Shown one piece after another: positions 1 to 7,500 of a stretch of DNA of 64,000 nucleotides. The DNA is from JAJYQH01 sp036261615. GTDB taxonomy: Bacteria > Actinomycetota > Actinomycetes > Propionibacteriales > Propionibacteriaceae. The position numbers and the translations under genes are program-made. The notes beneath the pieces were generated by a model that made no database searches, was not told the origin of the DNA, and saw only the letters and a program-made list of their open reading frames with translations. Position 1 is the stretch's first letter, and each line of letters starts with the position of its first letter. Location: the NCBI GenBank assembly GCA_036261615.1, contig DATAKK010000014.1, forward strand, positions 1 through 64,000. The letters are read 5' to 3'.

Positions 1-138
1 AGGGGCCCCAACCGTGCAGACACGGCCAGGGCACCAACGACTACTGGGCAGATCCCGCGACCGCCACCGGGCAGGTTTCATGACCGCCAGCGGGCACCCT
101 CATGGCCGTCACTGGGCAGTTTCTCGTGGCCGCCGACA
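1..138. mobile_element. Probable tip of an IS21-like insertion sequence (terminal repeat array)
   Basis: Four degenerate copies of a short unit ending in GGGCA end at about 50, 73, 96 and 118, a period of 22-23 bases; three share the core GACCGYCASYGGGCA or GGCCGTCACTGGGCA. A fifth partial unit, GGCCGCCGACA, ends at 138 in CA. IS21-family elements carry several internal repeats at each end and terminate in 5'-TG...CA-3', which fits. The transposase genes would lie left of the window and are not seen. The assignment is inference from repeat layout. Confidence 0.4.
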
Positions 139-813
139 ACCAACAACCTCTCCGTCCCCGCCGTGTTCGTCGGCGGCGTCGGCTTCGGCCTGACCAGCCC
201 CGCGCTCGTCATGCCCACGGGGGCACCGAGCACCGGCTACTACGCCGATCCCAGCGGTTACTACTACATCCAGGGGGTCAACACCTGGCAGGCCGAATAC
301 GCCCAGGTGACCAGTGCCACGGCGACTCCGAAGTGGGGCGACAACCTCCTCGGCGGTTCGGCGAGCCTCAAGGTCGGCAGCCCGATCCGCGTGGAGATGG
401 CTCTCACGTCGACTGTTGTGACCTCCCTGCGGGGATTCACCGTCATCAAGCTCGACGATGCGCTCGACCGGCTGTCGAGGTACGGCACCAAAGCGACCTC
501 CGACGGCGGCTCCGGCTGGATGGGTAACCCCGCCACCATGCCGGCGAGGGTGTGGACGAGCGGCGCCACGGTGAACATCGCCGGCCCGACGCCCGTGGTC
601 GCCGCGATGCCGGGAGAGATCAACGCGACCGGAGCGATCGTCTTCGGGTACAACTGGCGTCCCCAGAGCCCGGGCGACTACACGCTGACCTTCAGCGTGC
701 CGGCGACGAGCGGGGTCTCGATCTCCGACGGCGCCACCACCGGGACCAGCACCAGCCTCGTCGTGCACGTGAATGCCCGCGGTGGCGGTGGTGGGGGCGG
801 ACATCGCCCGTGA
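139..813 (+). pseudogene. 5'-truncated gene for a probable secreted or surface protein
   Basis: The frame is open from the window edge, but recognisable protein sequence (TNNLSVPAVFVGG) begins only at the end of the repeat array, so the original start and any signal peptide appear to have been cut off by the insertion. A GTG at 163 could act as a start but has no convincing ribosome site. The remaining 200-plus residues are rich in Gly, Thr, Ser, Tyr and Trp, look like beta-strand repeats (GYYYIQGVNTWQAE, WGDNLLGG), and end in a run of seven glycines before HRP. I do not recognise the family. It is probably a remnant. Confidence 0.5.
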
Positions 814-865
814 GGACGCTCCCGCGAGCGGCTCGGGGATGATGCCGGCCACCCGGTCAGGGTGA

Positions 866-889
866 GGGCTCCCGCCACGGCGGGGGCCC
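866..889. terminator. GC-rich hairpin, terminator-like
   Basis: GGGCTCCCGCC and GGCGGGGGCCC can form an 11-bp stem with one G-T wobble and a very short loop. There is no T tract, as is common in actinomycetes. It follows the truncated gene ending at 813. Confidence 0.4.
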
Positions 890-944
890 CCATCGCGTCC
901 CGGAGGCCAGGGGTGACCCCTCGACCGGGAGACCCGGGAGGGCA

Positions 945-973
945 TTGACAGCGGGAGCCCCGACGATCACATT
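945..973 (+). promoter_or_regulatory. Candidate sigma-A promoter of the Tc-like operon
   Basis: A perfect -35 TTGACA (945-950) is followed after 17 bases by CACATT (968-973). The -10 is weak. Transcription would start near 980 and leave a leader of about 200 bases. Confidence 0.35.
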
Positions 974-1183
974 GATTTCATTCAACTAAAGCGCGATGGG
1001 CCGGCAAGGACGCCGGCACGCCCCATCGAACGGTGACGTATCAGAACACCCCACCTCTCTCACAAGAGCGTCACGCACATCGGATCCGCTGAACAGTTCG
1101 GCGCGTGGCCCCCCGGCGCTTCCCCACGAGCGCCCCACGTCCCTCGCATGGCTCTGCCCAGGCCCGGTCGTTCAGGAGGAACG

Positions 1184-4100
1184 ATGGCCGCTTCCTATGT
1201 CGCCGAACTCGCCTACACCTACCGCCGCAACCATCCCGTGCTGTCGGGCTTGGCCGTCCAGGGGGGTGCCGGCGCCGACACCGCCGTGCTGTCCCAGATC
1301 GACGGGCTGCTCGCCGACGCCGCCACCGCCTACAACGAGCGCCGCTACCAGGACGCCATCGACTCCTACCAGCAGGCCCGCACCATCCTCTGGCAGCAGT
1401 TGTTCCCCCTCACCGTGCTCGACGAGAAGATCGCCTGGGGCACCGACCTGCTGCACCCGTTGGTCTCGTACTCGGCGGAGTGGCTCAACGTGCTGCCCGT
1501 GCAGCAGGCCACCGCCGGTGTCCGGCCACGGGAGCTCACCACCGTCGACGCCCCCGTCGTCGGGCTGCTCAGCGGGGCGACCAACGCCACTGCCACCGCG
1601 GCGGTCGCCGATCTGCAGGTGTCGCAGACGCTCCAGCGGCTCGGGAACACCGCCTCGGCGGCATTCTTCGCCCACCGGGCGGCGACCGAGGCCCCCGATC
1701 TCATCGGCAAGCTCACCGGGACGCCGAGTCCCGCACCCACGCCCGCCCCCGTTCCGACACCGGCTCCCGTTCCTACCCCCGCGCCCGCCCCCGTGCCCGC
1801 GGGTCCGGCCGGGCCCGGAATCCCCGGCCACCTCCCGCCGGTCGGGGGCCTCCCGCACACGCTGCCGGGCGGCGGCCTCGCCGGCCACGTCCCCGGTCCC
1901 GCGTTCAACCTGCTCCCCGCCGAGACGGGGGCTGCTGCGGCCGGGCTGTCGGCGGGCGCGGCCACCGGAATCCTCCGGGCACCGATCGACGTGACGATCC
2001 CCGTCGAGGTCCCGCCGCAACTCACTGTCGACCAGCGCTCCTATGTGTTCGAGTCGGCCGGCACCCTGCAGACGCTGTCGTGGACCGCCGGCCAGGCCCT
2101 GCCCACCGACCAGGTGCTCACCTCGCTCTACGACGCCCACAAGCTGGCCACGGTGCTGCCGGACGTGCTCCTCGAGCCCCAGACGCCGGCTGACGTCGCG
2201 ATGTCGCTGGCCCACGCCTGGTACTACGAGACCACCCTGGGGCTCGCCCAGTGCTACCACGCCCTCGGCGAGTACGGAGAGGCCGAGACCTGGTACCTGC
2301 GGGCCGCCGGCTACCAGTACCTCAACGCCACCGTCGAGGCCCCGTTCGTCTGGTCGCACCTCGCCCAGCTCTACCTCGACTGGGGCGACTCCTACTTCCG
2401 CGACGGCGACGCCGCCACCGCCCTGCCCATCTACGAGAACGTGCTGGGTGTCGGCAACACCGTGCCGACGTCTCAGCTGTACACGATCGCCGGTCTCGCG
2501 CCGGCGGCGTCCGCGGCCAAGACCCTCATCGGGTCCATCGCCCACCCGGACGCCGTCGACGTCAGCCCCGCCATCGCCGCGGTGATCCTCGAGGTGGAGG
2601 CGCAACTGGCGAAGCTCGCGGGCGGCCTCGACTTCTGGGGCTACTGGGGCCAGAACGTGCCGATCTGGACCTTCGACTACCTGCAGTCGGTGGCCGTGAA
2701 CTTCTGCCAGCTCGCGATCGGCGCCGAACGTGACGCCATGAACTTCTGGGACCGCGCGGACGCCGGCACCCTCACCCGCACCCAGCTCACCCAGAACATC
2801 GGGCTCTCCCAGGCCGAGCTCAACGCCGCCAACCAGCAGGTGACGGCGGCCGCGGCGGAGGCCCACGCCTACCAGCTGGGCCAGCAGGTGGCCCAGCTGA
2901 GGGCCAGCGACGCGACGGCGAACGCGACCGAGTACGCGTCCAAGTCGGGGGCGTGGGTGATGCACCAGGCCCTGCAGACCCAGCTCAGCGGGGGCGAGGA
3001 CGGCGACAGCGACCAGCTGAACAACCTCGCCGACCAGATGATGAGCGGCTCCTACTCCATCTCGGGCGACCGGGGCACCCTCGCCGCCGCCGAGTCACTC
3101 ACCTCGGCACGCCTGCAGAACCAGTACCAGATCGACACGATGAACCGGCAGGCGAGTGAGCTCAACGCCGCGGCCGGCCAGGCCGCGGCGGAGGTGACCG
3201 CTGCCAACGCCCGGGTGGCCGCGGCCCAGGCCGGCGCCGACGCGGCGGCCGTGCGGGTGCAGGCGTCCCAACAGCTGCTTCAGGCCTTCGACCAGCAGCG
3301 GTTCACCCCGGACGTGTGGAACGCGCTCGGCGACCGGATGAACGCACTGTCCCAGCGCTACCTCATGTGGGCCCTCGGCATCGCCAAGCGGATGCAGAGC
3401 GCGTACAACTTCGAGAACGACGTCGACCTGCAGGTGATCCGCCCCGACTACACCTCGAGCCAGGTGCATGGGCTGCTGGCCGCGGACACGCTCATGGCCG
3501 ACATCCAGTCGTTCACCTACGACCTCATCACGTCGACCGCGCCCAAGCCGCAGCCGCTCAAGCAGACGATCTCGCTGTCCGAGCGCTACCCCTTCGAGTT
3601 CGAGACCCAGCTGCGGCGCACCGGCACGATGGACTTCCAGACCGATCTCGACGACTTCGACTCCGTCTACCCCGGCACCTACGCCGGACGGATCGAACAC
3701 GTCGAGGTCGCCGTCGACGGCATCATCCCGGCCACCGGAGTCAGCGGGGCGCTCACCAACGCCGGCATCTCGCAGTACCGGACGCCGTCCGCGTCCGGGG
3801 GCAGCGTGAAGCAGCGGGTGCAGAACCGGGAGACGCAGATCATCTCCGATTTCGACGTCCGGGCGGACGCCCTCGTCGACAACCCCGACCACCGCCAGAC
3901 CGGGATGTTCCAGGGCGCCGGCCTCGCGTCGACCTGGACCCTGTCGCTGCCCAAGGACGTCAACCAGCAGCTGGACTTCAACGCGCTCGTCGACGTGCGG
4001 CTCACCCTCACCTACCGCGCCCGCTTCGACCCCGACCTGCGCGCCGCGGTGCTCGCGGAGTTGGCATCCAGGCCCGGGATCCACTCCCGGCAGCGGCCCT

Positions 4101-4504
4101 TCCCGCTGCGCTGGGTGTTCGCGGACGCGTTCTTCCGGTTCTACTCCACCGGCGTCCTCGACCTCGCCCTCGCGGCCAGCGACTTCGCCCTCACCGAGAA
4201 GGACCCCGTGCTCACCGATGCGAGCCTGGTGGTCGCCACCAGTCCCAGCTCCCGGGCCCAGGGGGTGACCCTCAAGGTCACCCTCCCAGGGTCGGCGGCG
4301 GTGAGCGCCGCGACGGATGCGGACGGGGTCGTCCAGACGGCCGCCCTCGCCTCCGCGGTGACCGGACAGTCCGCGATCGGCGCCTACCGGATCGAGGTCG
4401 ACGCCGCGGACAATCCCGGCTGGGTGACGAACGGGGCCCTGGTGCTCGACGACATCACCAACGTCGCCCTGGTCATCGGCTACTCGTTCACGCCGCGCAG
4501 CTGA
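1184..4504 (+). CDS. Short TcA-like toxin subunit: TPR-like N-terminus plus TcA channel and TcB-binding regions
   Basis: 1106 aa; the ATG at 1184 is chosen because AGGAGGA sits just upstream. In order: TPR-like helices (about 48-70); a Pro/Ala linker (about 185-215); more TPR-like repeats (about 339-425); long Ala/Gln-rich helices (about 540-730) including RFTPDVWNAL and MWALGIAKRMQSAYNFEND, which resemble the channel region of TcA; then a beta-rich part with FQGAGLASTWTLSLP near 909 and a DVRLTLTYRARFD ending, matching the TcB-binding end of TcA proteins such as TcdA1. About 150 further residues form an extra C-terminal domain. Typical TcA is about 2500 aa with shell, neuraminidase-like and receptor domains, none of which I see. 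It heads a four-gene operon and is followed after 10 bases by the TcB-TcC gene. Expected role: channel-forming or docking subunit for the toxin cocoon. Related to TcA with good confidence; function inferred. Confidence 0.8.
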   Translation: MAASYVAELAYTYRRNHPVLSGLAVQGGAGADTAVLSQIDGLLADAATAYNERRYQDAIDSYQQARTILWQQLFPLTVLDEKIAWGTDLLHPLVSYSAEWLNVLPVQQATAGVRPRELTTVDAPVVGLLSGATNATATAAVADLQVSQTLQRLGNTASAAFFAHRAATEAPDLIGKLTGTPSPAPTPAPVPTPAPVPTPAPAPVPAGPAGPGIPGHLPPVGGLPHTLPGGGLAGHVPGPAFNLLPAETGAAAAGLSAGAATGILRAPIDVTIPVEVPPQLTVDQRSYVFESAGTLQTLSWTAGQALPTDQVLTSLYDAHKLATVLPDVLLEPQTPADVAMSLAHAWYYETTLGLAQCYHALGEYGEAETWYLRAAGYQYLNATVEAPFVWSHLAQLYLDWGDSYFRDGDAATALPIYENVLGVGNTVPTSQLYTIAGLAPAASAAKTLIGSIAHPDAVDVSPAIAAVILEVEAQLAKLAGGLDFWGYWGQNVPIWTFDYLQSVAVNFCQLAIGAERDAMNFWDRADAGTLTRTQLTQNIGLSQAELNAANQQVTAAAAEAHAYQLGQQVAQLRASDATANATEYASKSGAWVMHQALQTQLSGGEDGDSDQLNNLADQMMSGSYSISGDRGTLAAAESLTSARLQNQYQIDTMNRQASELNAAAGQAAAEVTAANARVAAAQAGADAAAVRVQASQQLLQAFDQQRFTPDVWNALGDRMNALSQRYLMWALGIAKRMQSAYNFENDVDLQVIRPDYTSSQVHGLLAADTLMADIQSFTYDLITSTAPKPQPLKQTISLSERYPFEFETQLRRTGTMDFQTDLDDFDSVYPGTYAGRIEHVEVAVDGIIPATGVSGALTNAGISQYRTPSASGGSVKQRVQNRETQIISDFDVRADALVDNPDHRQTGMFQGAGLASTWTLSLPKDVNQQLDFNALVDVRLTLTYRARFDPDLRAAVLAELASRPGIHSRQRPFPLRWVFADAFFRFYSTGVLDLALAASDFALTEKDPVLTDASLVVATSPSSRAQGVTLKVTLPGSAAVSAATDADGVVQTAALASAVTGQSAIGAYRIEVDAADNPGWVTNGALVLDDITNVALVIGYSFTPRS
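1738..1806 (+). repeat. Pro/Ala repeat-coding stretch
   Basis: Short in-frame repeats encode PAPTPAPVPTPAPVPTPAP-like sequence. This is a flexible linker between the two TPR-like blocks of the TcA-like protein. Confidence 0.7.
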
Positions 4505-4514
4505 GGCTTCCATC

Positions 4515-7500
4515 ATGAGCTTCGACATCGGCTTCGCCAGCCAGGCTCCGTCCCTGCCCACCGGCGGCGGCGTCGGAGGTCTCGGCGAGACCTTCAGCCC
4601 CGACCTGTCCACCGGCACCGGCACGCTGTCCGTGCCCATCGACCTGCCCAACGGTCCCAACGACTCGAGTCCCAAGCTCGTCCTCCGCTACGACTCGGGG
4701 ACGCCGAACGGCCCCTTCGGGCTCGGCTGGTCGATCCCGACGCCCCGGCTGCTGCGGAGCACCATGGTCGGCAGACCCCGCTACGACGACACCGACACCC
4801 TCGTGCTCGAGGGGTCCGGTCCGCTCGTGCGCGGCTCCGACGGCGTGCTGCGCCCCCAGGTCGACACCGGAGACTGGACGCTGGCGGCGTCCGGCACCGG
4901 CTTCGTGGCCACCGACCGGGCCGGCACCCGGTACCACCTGGGCACCTCGCCCGCCTCGCAGATCACTGGTCTGGCGGGCGGGGCCTGGGCCTGGCTGCTG
5001 GACGCCGTCGAGGACAACCTCGGGCTGCTCACCACCTACTCGTGGCGTGCGGCGGGCGCGCAGCGCTACCTCGACACGATCGCCTGGGGTCCGTTCGAGG
5101 TGCGGTTCGGCTACGAGCAACGGCCCGACGTGCTCCGGTGGGGGCGGGGCGGCTTCCTGCTGGTCACCGACCAGCGGTGCACCTCGATCGAACTGCACCT
5201 CCCGGCGCAGCCGGCCTCGCTCGTGCGCCGCTGGACCCTCGGCTACTCCGGCGCACCGATCAACGGCGCCTCACTGCTCACGTCGGTGCGGGTCAGCGGC
5301 TTCGGGGCCGACGGCAGCAGCCTGGACGCGCCGCCGCTCGGCTTCGGTTACACCGACGCCGGTGAGCCGACGCTGCTGCGCGTCGACCCCGTGGACGCCG
5401 GCGCCGCACCCCCCGCCCTCGGCGGCGGCTCCCGGGTGGAACTGGTCGACTGGACCGGCACCGGGGCTGCGGACATCCTCGAGATCGACCCCAGCGGACG
5501 GGCCCGTGTCTGGCCCAACCGGGCCGGCAGCTTCGGGCGTCCGATGGACGCCGGCCTGCTCCCCGAACTGGCGGGGGCGGCGTCCCGGTTCGGGCTGGTC
5601 GACATCGACGGCGACGGGATCGCCGACATCGTCCGCACCGATGTCCCGCTGGCCCGCTATCAGCCCCGGACGGCCACCGGCTTCGCCCGGCCCGTGGCCC
5701 TGGCCCAGGCCCCGGCCGTGGCGCCCGCGAGCGCGGCGGTGCGGATCGGGGACTTCGACGGCGACGGGCGCGTCGACCTGCTGTGGAGCAACCGGCGCGC
5801 CCTCATGCTCGCCCACCGCGACGCCGAGGGCTCGTGGCTCGGGGTCCCCGACGTGGTGCCCGGGGAACCCGCGGGGCCTCCCACCGATCTGAGCGACCCG
5901 CGGGTGTTCTGCGCCGACATGACCGGTGACGGCACCCCCGACGTCGTCCGGGTGGACGGGTCGGGGGTGAGCTACTGGCCCTACCTCGGCGCCGGGCTGT
6001 TCGGCGACCGGGTCGTCATGGCCGACCCGCCGATGCTCCCCTACGACTGCGATCCCGCGACCGTGCTGGTCGTCGACGTCGACGGCGACGGGTGCGCCGA
6101 CGTCCTCCACGTGGCAGGCGGCACCCTCACCTGGTGGCCCAACCGCAGCGGCTCCGGATTCGAGCCGCCCCGGGTCGTGCGGCACCTGCCCACCGGGGCG
6201 ATGGCGGCCCTGCGGGTCGCCGACCTCGCCGGACGCGGAACCCCTTCGGTCTGCTGGACGGCCACCCTGCCCTCGGGCCGCGGGCGGTGGTTCACCGTCG
6301 ACCTGCTCGGCGGTCGCCAGGCCGGCCTGCTCTCGCGGATCGACAACGGCACGGGCCGCTCCACCGCGATCAGCTGGAGCACCACGACTCTCGAGGCGGA
6401 GCGCGACCGAGCGGCGGGGACGCCGTGGCCCACCCGGCTGCCCGTGGTGCTGCCGGTCGTCTCCGGCGTCACCGTGACCGACGCCGCCTCCGGGGCGGTG
6501 AGCGCGACCGAGTACGCCTACCACGAGGGCCGCTACGACGGAGTCCTGCGCGAGGTGTGCGGGTTCGGGCGGGTGACCAGCCGCGACCTCGGCGACACCT
6601 GGGTCGACACCCTCGTCACCACCCACTGGTTCGAGACCGGCCTGCTGCCCGACGGCAGCGAGCCGGCCACCCAGGACGACCGGGTGCGGTTCCGGGCCGT
6701 TCGGGGACGCCTGCTGCGTCAGGACCGCGCCGCCGACGACGGCCACCTGTTCGACCGGTTCGAGCAGCAGTGGCGGGTCGACGACGGCGCCCACCCGGGC
6801 ACGGTCACCCCACGGCTGGTCGGTTCCACCCGCTCGGTCTTCGAGGGGCAGGCCCAGCCGGTCAGCCGGATCGTCACCCAGCAGACCGGCTGGACACCGG
6901 ACGGCAACGTCACGTCGGCCGTCGAGCAGTCCTTCGACGCCGTGTCCGCGAGCCCGCTGGAGGAACTGCACACCGACACCGAGTACGCCGCCGACCCCTC
7001 GGGGCGGTTCCGGCAGCGGATCTCCCGGGTCGTCCAGCACGACGGCACGGGGGCCGTCGTCTCCGACCTGCGCACCGACTACGACGGGCTGCCCAACGGT
7101 CAGGTGGGCGCCCAGGGGCTGGTGACGCGCCGCACAGCCCTCGCGATCCCCGACACCCTCGCCGCCGCGGTCTACGGCGCCGAGCTTCCCGACTTCGCGG
7201 CCGCCGGCTACACCCGGCCGGCCGGAGCCGACGGGTGGTGGGTCGAGCTCGCCGGCTACGAGCGCACGGTGGATGCCGCCGGCGTGCACGGGCGGATCAC
7301 CGGCGCCAACGGAGGCGTGAACACCGTGCTCATGGACCCCGCGAACTGCTACCCGGTCGAGGTCGTGGACCCCGTCGGCAACCGGCTCACCGCGGAGTTC
7401 GACCTCCGCAGCTACCAGGCCACCGCCATGGTCGACCCCTCGGGAGCCCGCACCGAGGCCCGGTTCGACGCCCTGGCCCGGCACACCGTCACCATCGAGC

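Larger units (their letters stand above)
814..1183. other. 370-base gene-free stretch before the toxin operon
   Basis: No credible gene is seen. It holds a strong GC hairpin (866-889), a candidate sigma-A promoter (945-973) and then about 200 bases of probable leader before the start at 1184. Confidence 0.6.

Noticed and set aside
1..138. CRISPR-like or satellite array at the left edge
   Set aside because: The units are degenerate and the spacers are shorter than CRISPR spacers. The CA end next to disrupted coding sequence fits an IS terminus better.
1172..2965. Long open frame on the minus strand through the TcA-like gene
   Set aside because: It is the antisense shadow of a high-GC gene. 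Its protein is Arg/Gly/Val-rich, with no domain and no ribosome site.
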